Assembly: GCF_001815905.1 (NCBI RefSeq)
Contig: NZ_KV823277.1
Coordinates: 1 to 36,807, forward strand
Reading direction: 5' to 3'
Source of the DNA: Brevibacterium sp. HMSC07C04
Lineage (GTDB): Bacteria > Actinomycetota > Actinomycetes > Actinomycetales > Brevibacteriaceae
DNA: 36,807 nt
In this document: piece after piece, positions 6,909-16,728 of the stretch
Numbering within the stretch: position 1 is the first letter of the stretch
How the letters are laid out: each line of letters begins with the position of its first letter
Program-made: the position numbers and the translations under genes
Notes under the pieces: generated by a model
What the model was told of the DNA's origin: nothing
What the model saw: the letters and a program-made list of their open reading frames with translations, nothing else
The model's database searches: none

Positions 6909-8684
6909 ATGAATCCGCGTTCTGGTCGGTCCGCCAAGACCAAGCGGCAGCGCGGATTCATGATCCGCACGCGGCTGGTCGCCTTCTTCTCAGTGCTCGT
7001 GCTGATCGGCGTTCTCGGCCGACTCGTGTGGATTCAAGGGCTGGACGCTTCACAGATCGCTTCGCGCGCTCTCGCCGGGCGTCTTGTTACCCAGCCGCTT
7101 CCAGCAGACCGCGGCGTCATCATCGGTGCAGACGGGACAGTGCTTGCAGACAACGCCGACCGCTACCAGATAGTCGTCGATCAGGTGAACGTCGCAGCCT
7201 ACAAAGACGATGACGACAAACCACTCGGCGCTTGGGGTGCGGCGAAGGCAATGGCCCCTGTCCTCGACACCGAAGCCGGCCTGATCTTCCCGAAGCTCAG
7301 CGGAGACAAAAGGTGGAATCCCGTAGCCACCGGCATCACCAGCGAAGTCTGGCGGGAGATACAAGAACTCGAAATTCCCGGCATCACAGCCGAGAAATAC
7401 ACCGTCCGCTCCTATCCCTCCGGTGCGGTCGCCGGCAACCTCATCGGGTGGGTCGGCTCTGACGGCGTGCCGCTGGCGGGCCTTGAACTGCAGCACCAAA
7501 AACAGCTTCAGGGCAAAGACGGCAGCAGACAGTTCGAAAAGGGGCTGCGCGGCGACATCATCCCGCTGGGCGAAAACGACACCAAGCCGCCGGTAAACGG
7601 CACCGGCCTCGAACTGACCATCGACCCCCAGATACAGCTGTTTGCGCAGCGTTCAATCGCTGCTGCAGTGAAAGATCACAAAGCCGAATGGGGCACGGTC
7701 GTCGTTGAGGAGATAGGCACGGGCAGGCTTCTGGCAGTTGCCCAGGCGCCCACCGTCGACCCCAACGATCCCGGCGGTGTCGACGGAGCCAACCGAGGAG
7801 CACGCGCATTCACCGACCCCGTCGAACCCGGTTCGACCGGAAAGGCCATTACGGCTGCAGCGCTCATCGAAGAGGGACTGGTCACACCGGAAAGCCGCTT
7901 CACGGTGCCGGACAAATGGAAAGCGCCCAACGGCGAAGAGTTCCGCGACTCCAGTCCGCACGCAGACGAAAAGCTCACCTTCTCCGGGATCATCGAACAG
8001 TCATCCAACACCGGAACACTCATGGCCGGTCAGAAGCTCAGCCCGCAGCAACGCTACGACTACCTCACAAAATTCGGACTCGGCAAGTCCAGCGGAATCG
8101 ACTTCCCCGGTGCGACAGCCGGCAGCGTCCACCCCATCGACAAATGGGACGGACGCACCGCGTACACCGTCATGTTCGGCCAGGGAGTCTCCGCAACCAC
8201 GCTGCAGAGCGCTTCAGCGTTCGCCACGCTCGGCAATGGGGGAGTGCGCGTACCCCAGCAGCTCGTAAAGGGAACCGTGAACGACTCCGGCCGGGTTTCG
8301 GAGATCCCGCCGAAAGAAGGCACCCGCGTTGTGAGCGATCAGACGGCGGCCTCGGTGATCACCATGCTCGAAGCCGCCGTTGCCGAGGGGACCGGCACAT
8401 CCGCACAGATCAAGGGCTACCGGGCGGCCGGAAAGACCGGAACAGCCCAGATTGTCGAGACCAGCGACCGGGAGAGCGGCTACACCGCGAACTTCTCCGG
8501 TGTGGCTCCAGCAGAAAATCCGAAACTCGCCGTGAGCGTCACACTGCAGCGACCCACCAAGGGATACTACGGTGGTACCTCTGCCGCACCGGTGTTCTCA
8601 GAAGTCACCGGATACGCGCTGCGGCAGATGGGCGTTGCCCCATCGACTGAAGAACCGAAACTGATTCCGAAAGAATGGAAATGA
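6909..8684 (+). CDS. ftsI: Septal peptidoglycan transpeptidase FtsI (class B PBP)
   Basis: A 591-residue class B penicillin-binding protein that crosslinks septal peptidoglycan outside the membrane, paired with the glycosyltransferase FtsW. One N-terminal membrane anchor (residues about 20-40) is followed by the PBP dimerisation domain and the transpeptidase. Active-site motifs are Ser309-Thr-Gly-Lys312 (catalytic SxxK), Ser365-Ser-Asn367 (SxN) and Lys509-Thr-Gly511 (KTG). The start ATG follows AAGGGAA closely. The gene follows ftsL after 8 bases and overlaps murE. I do not see obvious C-terminal PASTA repeats. Confidence 0.96.
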   Translation: MNPRSGRSAKTKRQRGFMIRTRLVAFFSVLVLIGVLGRLVWIQGLDASQIASRALAGRLVTQPLPADRGVIIGADGTVLADNADRYQIVVDQVNVAAYKDDDDKPLGAWGAAKAMAPVLDTEAGLIFPKLSGDKRWNPVATGITSEVWREIQELEIPGITAEKYTVRSYPSGAVAGNLIGWVGSDGVPLAGLELQHQKQLQGKDGSRQFEKGLRGDIIPLGENDTKPPVNGTGLELTIDPQIQLFAQRSIAAAVKDHKAEWGTVVVEEIGTGRLLAVAQAPTVDPNDPGGVDGANRGARAFTDPVEPGSTGKAITAAALIEEGLVTPESRFTVPDKWKAPNGEEFRDSSPHADEKLTFSGIIEQSSNTGTLMAGQKLSPQQRYDYLTKFGLGKSSGIDFPGATAGSVHPIDKWDGRTAYTVMFGQGVSATTLQSASAFATLGNGGVRVPQQLVKGTVNDSGRVSEIPPKEGTRVVSDQTAASVITMLEAAVAEGTGTSAQIKGYRAAGKTGTAQIVETSDRESGYTANFSGVAPAENPKLAVSVTLQRPTKGYYGGTSAAPVFSEVTGYALRQMGVAPSTEEPKLIPKEWK

Positions 8685-10174
8685 TGAAGCTGAGCGAACT
8701 CCCCGGCGGAGCCGTCGTTCACGGGGATGGGAACATCACCGTCAGCGGTGTGAGTCTGGACTCCAGGACCGTATCGCCAGGCGGACTGTACGCGGCCCTT
8801 CCGGGAGCGAACGCGCACGGAGCGCAGTTCGCCCAGCAGGCACTCGACCGCGGCGCCGCAGCGATCCTCACCGATCAGGCCGGACGAGACCTGCTGTCGG
8901 AAGCGGTTGGCGACATTCCGGTCCTCTGCCACCCGGCACCTCGGGCGGTCCTCGGTGACATCGCTGCCGCAGTCTACGGAACAGACCCGCAGGCCCCGGC
9001 CCTGTTCGGCATCACCGGAACCAACGGCAAAACCACGAGCACCTTCATCCTGGACGCCCTGCTGCAGAAGCTCGGCAAGACAACAGGGCTGATCGGAACG
9101 GTAGCCACCGTCATCGCCGGGCAGGAACAGCCGAGCGCCCGAACCACCCCGGAAGCTCCCGACCTGCACCGTCTGTTCAAAGACATGCGCGACCAGGGCG
9201 TTGAAGCGTGCTCCATGGAGGTGTCCTCCCACGCGCTGAGCCAGCACCGGGTCGACGGCACGCACTTCACCGTGGCAGGTTTCACCAATCTGTCCCAGGA
9301 CCACCTGGATTTCCACGGGAGCATGGAAGAGTACTACCGCGCGAAAGCCCTTCTGTTCACACCCGAGTTCGCATCCCGGGGCGTCATCGTGCTGGCAGAC
9401 GACTGGGCACGCCGACTTGCGCGGGAGTCGCAGATCCCCGCAGCCACCGTCGCCGCCGGTGTCGAAGACTCAGCGGACTACACGATCGTCGATGTCGACG
9501 GCCTTGCGTTCACCCTCAGCGGTCCGCACGGCAGCATCCGCGCCCAAAGCCCGCTGCCGGGGGATTTCAACATCAGCAACACCGCGCTGGCGCTTGCCAT
9601 GCTGCTCGAATCCGGCGTGTCGGCAGAAGAGCTCGTCTCAGCGGCAGAGGACTTCAGCGTTCGCGTTCCCGGCCGGATGGAAGTCGTCTCAGAACACGCC
9701 CCGCGCGCCATTGTCGACTATTCGCACACTCCCGACGCAATTGAAAAGGCTCTCTCCGGTCTGGCAGGTCAGCCCCTGGTCGTGGTGTGCGGTGCGGGCG
9801 GAGAACGCGACCACGGCAAACGTCCCCTCATGGGCCGAGCCGCAGCGGAGAACGCAGACGTCGTCATCATCACCGACGACAATCCCCGCAGTGAAGATCC
9901 TGCGACCATTCGCGCCGAAGTCATCAGCGGTGCCCGCGCAGCGGTCTCTGACGGCACCAGCCGGGCTGCCGCCGACGCTGTCGTCGAGTACGCCAGCAGG
10001 CGAGAGGCAATTGAGGCGGCGGTGGCGGCAGCGGGCACCAGTGGCACTATCCTGGTTGCCGGCAAGGGTCACGAACCCGGCCAAGACTACGGCGAGACCA
10101 AGCTGCCATTTGACGACCGTGAAATAACACGCGCCGCCGTCTCACAGTGCGGTTCTCCCACGGCTAACCGGTAA
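8681..10174 (+). CDS. murE: UDP-MurNAc-L-Ala-D-Glu:meso-diaminopimelate ligase MurE
   Basis: A 497-residue cytoplasmic Mur ligase adding the third stem-peptide residue to UDP-MurNAc-L-Ala-D-Glu. The ATP-binding loop is [19 protein letters not shown]. Asp400-Asn-Pro-Arg403 within TDDNPRSEDP is the DNPR motif that marks meso-diaminopimelate-specific enzymes rather than lysine-specific ones. This predicts a meso-DAP cell wall. Candidate starts are ATG 8675, 8681 and 8684; 8681 is preferred because it overlaps the ftsI stop (ATGATGA) and has GAAAG at a workable distance. Confidence 0.95.
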   Translation: MMKLSELPGGAVVHGDGNITVSGVSLDSRTVSPGGLYAALPGANAHGAQFAQQALDRGAAAILTDQAGRDLLSEAVGDIPVLCHPAPRAVLGDIAAAVYGTDPQAPALFGITGTNGKTTSTFILDALLQKLGKTTGLIGTVATVIAGQEQPSARTTPEAPDLHRLFKDMRDQGVEACSMEVSSHALSQHRVDGTHFTVAGFTNLSQDHLDFHGSMEEYYRAKALLFTPEFASRGVIVLADDWARRLARESQIPAATVAAGVEDSADYTIVDVDGLAFTLSGPHGSIRAQSPLPGDFNISNTALALAMLLESGVSAEELVSAAEDFSVRVPGRMEVVSEHAPRAIVDYSHTPDAIEKALSGLAGQPLVVVCGAGGERDHGKRPLMGRAAAENADVVIITDDNPRSEDPATIRAEVISGARAAVSDGTSRAAADAVVEYASRREAIEAAVAAAGTSGTILVAGKGHEPGQDYGETKLPFDDREITRAAVSQCGSPTANR

Positions 10175-10187
10175 GGTCTGAAGGGAT

Positions 10188-11630
10188 ATGAAGGAATTCA
10201 CTGCTGAAGAAATCGCCCAGGCCACTGGCGGCGAACTCTACGGAATCTCACCGGACGCGGTTCTCTGCGCCGGTGCCGTCACAGACTCCCGCGAAGTGGG
10301 CCCCGGTGACATCTACGTCGCGCGCACGGGGGAGAACCACGACGGCCTCGAATTCGCCGCTGCGGCCGTGCAGGCCGGTGCGGCGCTCGTCATCGCCGAA
10401 GCCGTTCCGTCCGTCGACGGCGAGCACCTGCCCTCGTGCGTCGTCGATGACGCAACCGCGGCTCTTGGCCAGCTGGCAAAGGCGAATGTCGAAGCTCTGC
10501 GCAGCACGGGTGAGCTCACGGTTGTGGCGATTACGGGCTCTGCCGGAAAGACCACGGTCAAAGACCTCGCTGCAGCGCTGCTGTCGACAGCCGGAGAGAC
10601 CGTGTGGCCGCCGAACTCCTACAACAACGAAGTCGGTGTTCCGCTCACCGCGCTGCGTGCCGGTGCCAGCACTCGGTACCTCGTGCTCGAAATGGGCGCA
10701 CGCAACATCGGCAATCTCGCCTATCTGACTTCGCTCGTGCGCCCGGACATCGCCGTCGAACTCGGAGTCGGTTCGGCGCACGCGGGAGTCTTCGGGTCCA
10801 TCGAGAACACCGCTCGAGCCAAGGCCGAGCTCGTCGAATCGCTCATCCCCGGCGGAACCGCGGTGCTCAACGGCAATGATCCGCGCGTGCGCTCCATGCA
10901 GTCGGTTCTGGCTGAGGGCGTGGACACCCTGTTCTTCGGGACGAATGTCGACGAGGGCGTCTGGGCCTCTGACGTCGACATCCAGCCGTCGGGCCGCACG
11001 GCCTTCGACCTGCACCTTCCCGATCATCCAGAGCCGCTTCACATCGAACTTGCGCTGCTGGGCGAACACCACGTGTCCAATGCGCTGGCCGCCTCGGCTA
11101 TTGCGCACCTGTGCGGTGTCGCTCCCAAGGACATTGCAACCATCCTCGCCACATCCGGCGCTGCCAGCCGGTGGCGCATGGAGCTCATTGACTCGCCCAA
11201 CGGCGTCACCGTCCTCAACGACGCGTACAACGCCAACCCAGACTCGATGCGCGCGGCCCTGAAGACCCTCGCCGCCATGGGCGCGGGGGATGCCGACCAC
11301 CCGCCTCGTCGGACCTTCGCGGTTCTGGGCGAAATGCTCGAACTCGGAGACGAATCAGCTGAGGCACACTACGAGATCGGCCACCTGGTGGTCCGTCTGA
11401 ACATCACCCGCACCATTGCCGTCGGCCAGGGAGCTCTGCCCATCTACCAGGCGGCAAACCTCGAAGGCTCCTGGGGCAGTGAAGCGGCCTGGGTGCCCAC
11501 CGTGACGGAAGCCCGCGAACTTCTGGCATCCGAAGTCGAGCCCGGTGACATTGTTCTGTTCAAGTCCTCCCGTGACGCCGGTCTGCGATACCTGGGAGAC
11601 GAATTCGCAGGAGTTTCAGTAGCGCAATGA
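10188..11630 (+). CDS. murF: UDP-MurNAc-tripeptide:D-Ala-D-Ala ligase MurF
   Basis: A 480-residue Mur ligase that adds D-Ala-D-Ala, completing the UDP-MurNAc-pentapeptide. It has the N-terminal MurF domain ([12 protein letters not shown]), the ATP loop [33 protein letters not shown], and [17 protein letters not shown], all typical of the family, at normal length. The start ATG 10188 is 13 bases after the murE stop. AAGGGA ends only one base before it, and TAAGGT lies about ten bases before, so the ribosome site is atypical. The stop overlaps the mraY start by 4 bp. Confidence 0.95.
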   Translation: MKEFTAEEIAQATGGELYGISPDAVLCAGAVTDSREVGPGDIYVARTGENHDGLEFAAAAVQAGAALVIAEAVPSVDGEHLPSCVVDDATAALGQLAKANVEALRSTGELTVVAITGSAGKTTVKDLAAALLSTAGETVWPPNSYNNEVGVPLTALRAGASTRYLVLEMGARNIGNLAYLTSLVRPDIAVELGVGSAHAGVFGSIENTARAKAELVESLIPGGTAVLNGNDPRVRSMQSVLAEGVDTLFFGTNVDEGVWASDVDIQPSGRTAFDLHLPDHPEPLHIELALLGEHHVSNALAASAIAHLCGVAPKDIATILATSGAASRWRMELIDSPNGVTVLNDAYNANPDSMRAALKTLAAMGAGDADHPPRRTFAVLGEMLELGDESAEAHYEIGHLVVRLNITRTIAVGQGALPIYQAANLEGSWGSEAAWVPTVTEARELLASEVEPGDIVLFKSSRDAGLRYLGDEFAGVSVAQ

Positions 11631-12718
11631 TCGCAGTCGTCCTCGCCCCGTGCTTTGCCCTGTTGTTGACCCTGCTGGGCACGCCGCAGTACATCAAGAT
11701 CCTTGTCAAGAGGAATTACGGACAGTTCGTTCGCGACGACGGTCCGGCATCCCACGCAACCAAGCGGGGCACGCCCACAATGGGCGGTGTCGTCATCATC
11801 CTGGCGACCCTCGTGGCCTATTTCCTGGCTCACCTGCTGACGGGCTCCCAGCCGACCATGTCGGGTCTGCTGGTCCTGTGGCTCATGACGGGCCTGGGCA
11901 TTGTGGGCTTCTTGGATGACTTCATCAAAATCTCCAAGAAGCGCTCCTTGGGCCTGCGACCGGTGCCGAAGATGATCGGGCAGGCATTTGTCGGGGTGAC
12001 CTTCGCCGTTGTCGCGCTGTTCTTCCCGAACTCCTACGGGGAAACTCCCGCAACCACCGCAATCTCGATTTTCAGGGACACACGCGTCGACCTGGCTTTT
12101 GCCGGTTTCGGTCTGGGCCTGGTCCTGTTCATCATCTGGGCGAACCTGGTCGTCACGGCCGTGTCGAACGCAGTGAATCTCACAGACGGCCTCGACGGTC
12201 TGGCCGCCGGCGCATCCGCGATCGTGTTCGCCGCCTACGTCCTCATGACCTCGTGGCAGTCCACACAGAACTGCGACCTCATGTCATCTGCTCGGGCCGG
12301 CTGCTACGAAGTGCGCGACCCGCGCGACCTTGCCATTGTTGCCGCGGCAATTGCCGCGGCCTGTGTTGGCTTCCTGTGGTGGAATGCCTCGCCCGCGAAG
12401 ATCTTCATGGGAGACACCGGTTCGCTGGCGATCGGCGGTGCCTTCGGCGGTCTTGCGATCCTGTCGCGCACTGAGCTGCTTCTGGTGGTCCTCGGCGGCC
12501 TGTTCGTCATCATCACACTCTCTGTGATCCTGCAGGTGGGCTCGTTCAAGCTGACGGGCAAGAGGATCTTCCGCATGGCTCCGCTGCAGCACCATTTCGA
12601 GCTCAAAGGCTGGGCCGAGGTGACGATCGTCATCCGGTTCTGGATTGTGGCTTTGGTCTTCGCGGTCATCGGCGTTTCTCTGTTCTACGGGGAGTGGGTG
12701 TCCAACGTTGGCCGATGA
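11627..12718 (+). CDS. mraY: Phospho-MurNAc-pentapeptide transferase MraY
   Basis: A 363-residue polytopic membrane enzyme that transfers phospho-MurNAc-pentapeptide onto undecaprenyl phosphate, making lipid I. About ten hydrophobic segments are visible. Diagnostic stretches are [13 protein letters not shown] near residue 46, [16 protein letters not shown] with the Mg-binding Asp pair, [15 protein letters not shown], and [12 protein letters not shown], with [13 protein letters not shown] near the C-terminus. GCAGGAG lies upstream of the start ATG. The gene overlaps murF by 4 bp and, with the chosen start, murD by 11 bp. Confidence 0.97.
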   Translation: MIAVVLAPCFALLLTLLGTPQYIKILVKRNYGQFVRDDGPASHATKRGTPTMGGVVIILATLVAYFLAHLLTGSQPTMSGLLVLWLMTGLGIVGFLDDFIKISKKRSLGLRPVPKMIGQAFVGVTFAVVALFFPNSYGETPATTAISIFRDTRVDLAFAGFGLGLVLFIIWANLVVTAVSNAVNLTDGLDGLAAGASAIVFAAYVLMTSWQSTQNCDLMSSARAGCYEVRDPRDLAIVAAAIAAACVGFLWWNASPAKIFMGDTGSLAIGGAFGGLAILSRTELLLVVLGGLFVIITLSVILQVGSFKLTGKRIFRMAPLQHHFELKGWAEVTIVIRFWIVALVFAVIGVSLFYGEWVSNVGR

Positions 12719-14318
12719 CGCAGTCATGCCCGCTGGCGATGCAGCCGGTGAGCAGCCGGTGCTCATTCCCGCCATCAGCCCGCCCGGAGCGGAGCCGGTG
12801 GACTACCCGAACAAAGACCGCATTCCAGAAGCGATCCACGGCCCGGAATCGTCTCTTGCAGGCATTGTCGTGTGCGTGACAGGGCTTGGGGTATCCGGCT
12901 ACCCGATGGCTGTCCACCTGGCTGAGCGCGGAGCCGAAGTCATCGTCGTCGACGCCGATGCACAGCGTGACGAATCTGAACACGAGACAATTCTCAGGGT
13001 GTTCGACGTCGATATTCGCCGCGGAGCCGAACATGTTGAGAAGCTGCCGCGCACGGCTTCGGGCCGTCTGCCGGACCTGGTGTGCACCTCGCCGGGCTGG
13101 CGGCCGGACCAACCGCTGCTGGTCGACGCCGCCGAACACTGTGTTCCGGTGATCGGCGAGGTGGAGCTCGCCTGGCGCGTGCGCGGCGCCAACAGCGCCC
13201 CGTGGCTTGTTGTCACCGGCACCAACGGCAAGACAACCACCACCTCGATGCTCGATTCGATGCTCAAAGCACAGGGACTGCAATCCAGGGCGTGCGGCAA
13301 TATCGGCGCTCCGCTGCTGGAGGCGGTGCTCGATCCCGGTGCCGAAGTGCTCGCGATTGAGCTGTCGAGTTTCCAGCTGCACTGGCAGTTCTCCATGGCA
13401 GCCCATTCGGCCGCGGTGCTCAACCTTGCCGATGACCACCTCGACTGGCACGGCGGCTGGGACGGCTACGTGGCCGATAAGGCGAAGGTCTACTCCAATG
13501 TCCAGCTGGCGTGCGTGTACAGCTGCGAAGATTCCGCAACGCGCGAACTCGTCGAGGACGCCGAAGTGATTGAAGGTGCCCGCGCCGTGGGCTTTCGCCT
13601 TGACACGCCCGGCGTGGGTGAACTCGGCGTAGTCGGGGACGTTCTCGCCGACCGAGCTTTTGCCCAGCGCCGGCAGACCGCGGCCCAGGAACTCGGCTCA
13701 CTTGAAGACGTCGCGCAGGCATCTGGAGCGCCCGGTGCGAAACCGGCAGACCACCAGGTGCTCAACGCTTTGGCCGCTGCTGCTTTGGCACGCAGCATCG
13801 GCATTGAACCGGCAGCTGTTCGCGACGGTCTGCGCAATCACCGGGTGGGTGACCACCGCAACGCAGTGGTCGCGCAGGCAGACGGTGTGACCTGGGTGGA
13901 CGACTCTAAGGCCACTAACCCCCATGCCGCTGCCGCATCGCTGGCGGCGTGCGAATCGATTGTGTGGATCGCCGGGGGACTGGCCAAGGGCGCAGATTTC
14001 ACTGACTTGGTTAAGAGCTTTGCCGACCGGATTCGGACCGCAGTTGTCATCGGCGCAGACTCTGCCGAGCTGATAGGGGCGCTCGAAGCCGCGAATGTCA
14101 ACTACACGGTAGTTCCGCCGTCGGGTCCTGACGTTGTGGAGGACAGCCGAAGCCGTGGGGCGGATGTTATGCACCGGGCAGTCGCCGCGGCCGGGCAGCA
14201 CGCCGCTGCAGGCGACACGGTGCTCTTGGCACCGGCTTCGGCCAGCATGGACCAGTTCCTCAACTACGCAACGCGCGGTGAACTGTTCGCCGACGCTGTG
14301 CGAGGTGCCCTGTCGTGA
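12708..14318 (+). CDS. murD: UDP-MurNAc-L-Ala:D-glutamate ligase MurD
   Basis: A 536-residue cytoplasmic ligase adding D-glutamate to UDP-MurNAc-L-Ala. It has the N-terminal Rossmann motif [22 protein letters not shown], the ATP loop [36 protein letters not shown], and the C-terminal [17 protein letters not shown]. The start is uncertain: TTG 12708 has GGGGAG about 13 bases upstream, while ATG 12726 lacks a ribosome site. Either way about 47-53 residues precede the Rossmann fold, rich in Pro, Ala, Glu and Gly, so the protein is longer than the usual 440-490. The stop overlaps ftsW (GTGA). Confidence 0.93.
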   Translation: MADDAVMPAGDAAGEQPVLIPAISPPGAEPVDYPNKDRIPEAIHGPESSLAGIVVCVTGLGVSGYPMAVHLAERGAEVIVVDADAQRDESEHETILRVFDVDIRRGAEHVEKLPRTASGRLPDLVCTSPGWRPDQPLLVDAAEHCVPVIGEVELAWRVRGANSAPWLVVTGTNGKTTTTSMLDSMLKAQGLQSRACGNIGAPLLEAVLDPGAEVLAIELSSFQLHWQFSMAAHSAAVLNLADDHLDWHGGWDGYVADKAKVYSNVQLACVYSCEDSATRELVEDAEVIEGARAVGFRLDTPGVGELGVVGDVLADRAFAQRRQTAAQELGSLEDVAQASGAPGAKPADHQVLNALAAAALARSIGIEPAAVRDGLRNHRVGDHRNAVVAQADGVTWVDDSKATNPHAAAASLAACESIVWIAGGLAKGADFTDLVKSFADRIRTAVVIGADSAELIGALEAANVNYTVVPPSGPDVVEDSRSRGADVMHRAVAAAGQHAAAGDTVLLAPASASMDQFLNYATRGELFADAVRGALS

Positions 14319-15568
14319 CCGGAGCAGCCCCTTCCCGACGGCGGGGCTTCCGTGCACAGATCACCGAGCTGTCCGACAGGTGGCAGCGCCTTCTGGCGCG
14401 GAAGACGGCCACGTTCTACCTGATCCTCATTCCCGTCACGGCGCTGACCGGCGTCGGTCTGCTCATGGTGCTGTCGGCGTCATCGGTCACGTCCGGGGAT
14501 GCGAGTGTCTCTTCGGCGTTCTCTGTCTTCCTGCGGCAGGCGATCTATGCGGCCTCGGGCCTGGCTCTTATGTTTGCAGTGTCCTTCACGCCCGTGAAGG
14601 CCAGCTTCCGCCTGACCTATGTGGTTCTGATCCTCAGTCTCATCCTGCAGGTGCTGCCGCTGACCCCTCTGGGTGTTTCCATCAACGGCAACCGCAACTG
14701 GATTCGCATCGGCCCCGTGCAGATTCAGCCGTCCGAGTTCGTCAAAATCGCTCTGGTGCTGTTCACAGCTCGCTACATGGCGCTCATGGTCCGCAGACCT
14801 TTCACCATTAAGAACATGGCGGGCTTTCTGTTCTTCGCCGGTGCTGCGGTTGTCCTGGTCCTCGCGGGTCAGGACCTGGGAACGGTCATGATCCTCTTTC
14901 TGGTGTTGGGCACCGCACTGCTCGTCGGGGGGCTTCCCAAACGCTGGATTTTCGGCCTGGCCGCTATAGCAGCCGTGTCCGTCGCGTTCTTCGTCATGAC
15001 GAGCGAAAACCGCATGACCCGCGTTATGGCCATGCTTTCCGGAAGCCGCGGGGAAGCCGGTGATCCGCTCGGCGCCCACTGGCAGTCCGACCACGGCCTC
15101 TACGCCCTTGCATCAGGAGGGTGGCTGGGTGTGGGGCTCGGCGCCAGCCGCGAAAAATGGTCCTGGCTTCCCGAAGCCCACAACGACTTCATCTTCGCGA
15201 TCATCGGCGAAGAACTCGGACTGCTGGGAGCAGCCGCTGTCATCGGCCTGTTTGCGCTTCTGGGCTTCGGGATCTACCGGCTCATGGTGCAGACCACGAG
15301 TGTTTTCGTCCAGACGGCTTCGGCGGCGGTCTTTGCCTGGCTTATCGGTCAGGCCGGGGTCAACATCGCGGTTGTCGCAGGAATTGCGCCGGTGATCGGA
15401 GTACCTCTGCCCTTTGTATCCTATGGGGGCTCGTCGATGCTCGCAGCGCTGATAGCCGCGGGTCTTCTGCTGTCCTTTGCCCGTTCAGAAACCGGGGTCG
15501 CTGCGGCTTTGGCCGAGCGGCGGTCGCGTTTCTGGGGCTCTTTGACCTTCCTTAAAAGGAGGAGCTGA
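14315..15568 (+). CDS. ftsW: Septal peptidoglycan glycosyltransferase FtsW (SEDS family)
   Basis: A 417-residue SEDS membrane protein with about ten hydrophobic segments; FtsW polymerises lipid II at the septum in complex with FtsI. Conserved stretches are INGNRNWIRIGPVQIQPSEF with FVKIALVLF, AGQDLGTVMILF, and near the end VPLPFVSYGGSSMLAALIA. The GTG start overlaps the murD stop by 4 bp. The cytoplasmic N-terminus (about 35 residues) is basic. RodA is the main alternative, but the location between murD and murG supports FtsW. Confidence 0.95.
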   Translation: MTGAAPSRRRGFRAQITELSDRWQRLLARKTATFYLILIPVTALTGVGLLMVLSASSVTSGDASVSSAFSVFLRQAIYAASGLALMFAVSFTPVKASFRLTYVVLILSLILQVLPLTPLGVSINGNRNWIRIGPVQIQPSEFVKIALVLFTARYMALMVRRPFTIKNMAGFLFFAGAAVVLVLAGQDLGTVMILFLVLGTALLVGGLPKRWIFGLAAIAAVSVAFFVMTSENRMTRVMAMLSGSRGEAGDPLGAHWQSDHGLYALASGGWLGVGLGASREKWSWLPEAHNDFIFAIIGEELGLLGAAAVIGLFALLGFGIYRLMVQTTSVFVQTASAAVFAWLIGQAGVNIAVVAGIAPVIGVPLPFVSYGGSSMLAALIAAGLLLSFARSETGVAAALAERRSRFWGSLTFLKRRS

Positions 15569-15570
15569 TC

Positions 15571-16728
15571 ATGCTCAACGTTCTCTTCGCCGGCGGCGGC
15601 ACAACGGGGCATATTGCCCCGATGCTGTCGATTGCCGATGATCTGCGGTTTCAAGATCCCGATTCCGACATCCTCATGCTCGGGACGGACGAAGGCTTGG
15701 AAAAGCGGCTCGTGCCCCAGGCCGGCTACCGCCTGGAGACAATTCCGAAGGTGCCGTTCCCGCGGGGACTGAACTCCAAGGCTCTCAGTTTTCCCTTCCA
15801 GTTCGCATCATGCATCCGGCAGGTGCGGCATCTGCTCAAGGAGCACAGAACCGACGTTGTCGTCGGAGTGGGCGGCTACGTCTGCCCTCCCGCGTACCTG
15901 GCTGCCAAATCGCTCGGCATTCCGATTGTTCTGCACGAAGCTAACGCGGTTCCCGGCATGGCCAACAAGCTCGGTGCCAAATACGCTCACCCATCGCACA
16001 TCGGCTACACATTCGCCTCAACGCCAATGGCCGGTGACCACGTGGGCATGCCCATGCGCATTGAAATCGCTCAGGTGGACCGCACAGACGCAGGCCACCG
16101 AGCTCAGGCTGCGGACCGGCTGGGCATCAACCCCGAACTTCCTACCCTCGTTGTCACGGGAGGGTCATCCGGGGCGCAGAAGATCAACGAAGCATTTGCC
16201 GAGACCGCTGCGGAGTTCACCGGCCTTCAGGTTCTGCACATCACGGGAGCGGGCAAAGCCGATGAGCTGCGGGAAGCGGCGAAGGACTGCCCCGACTATC
16301 ACGTGGTCGAATACGTCGACGGCATGGAGAACGCCTACGCTGCCGCGGATCTCATCGTGTGCCGTTCGGGCGCCGGAACGGTAGCAGAAGTCACAGTCGC
16401 TGAAGTTCCAGCGGTCTACGTGCCGCTGGCAATCGGCAACGGAGAACAGAAGCGCAACGCGGCTGATTCGGTCAATGCCGGAGCCTCGAAGCTCATCGAC
16501 AATGCCGACTTCACTGCTGACAGTGTGCGAAGCACCGTCCTGCCCCTGTTGCGCGACGCCGACCGGCTTGCACAGATGAGCGCCGCCGCTCGGGGGCTGG
16601 ACTTCCCCGTCAGCGCCGATCGAGCGATGACGGAGAAGATCTTTGCCGCAGCGGGTGCAGAACATCCCGACCGCGGCTATCCGTCCGAACGCCAGACCCG
16701 TCGTGAGCGCGACACAAAGGAGAGCTGA
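15571..16728 (+). CDS. murG: Lipid II synthase MurG
   Basis: A 385-residue GT-B glycosyltransferase that adds GlcNAc from UDP-GlcNAc to lipid I at the inner membrane face. Motifs: AGGGTTGHIAPMLSIA at the N-terminus, HEANAVPGMANKLGA, TGGSSGAQKINEAF, and the donor-binding CRSGAGTVAEVTVAEVPAVY. A strong AAAAGGAGGAG precedes the ATG, which is unlike the overlapping starts around it and may allow separate translation. The C-terminus carries an extra, highly charged tail of about 25 residues (HPDRGYPSERQTRRERDTKE). murC starts immediately after the stop. Confidence 0.96.
   Translation: MLNVLFAGGGTTGHIAPMLSIADDLRFQDPDSDILMLGTDEGLEKRLVPQAGYRLETIPKVPFPRGLNSKALSFPFQFASCIRQVRHLLKEHRTDVVVGVGGYVCPPAYLAAKSLGIPIVLHEANAVPGMANKLGAKYAHPSHIGYTFASTPMAGDHVGMPMRIEIAQVDRTDAGHRAQAADRLGINPELPTLVVTGGSSGAQKINEAFAETAAEFTGLQVLHITGAGKADELREAAKDCPDYHVVEYVDGMENAYAAADLIVCRSGAGTVAEVTVAEVPAVYVPLAIGNGEQKRNAADSVNAGASKLIDNADFTADSVRSTVLPLLRDADRLAQMSAAARGLDFPVSADRAMTEKIFAAAGAEHPDRGYPSERQTRRERDTKES

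Noticed and set aside
10248..11300. Open frame of 350 codons antisense to murF
   Set aside because: It lies wholly within murF, whose motifs are unmistakable, and shows typical shadow composition rich in Arg, His and Gly.
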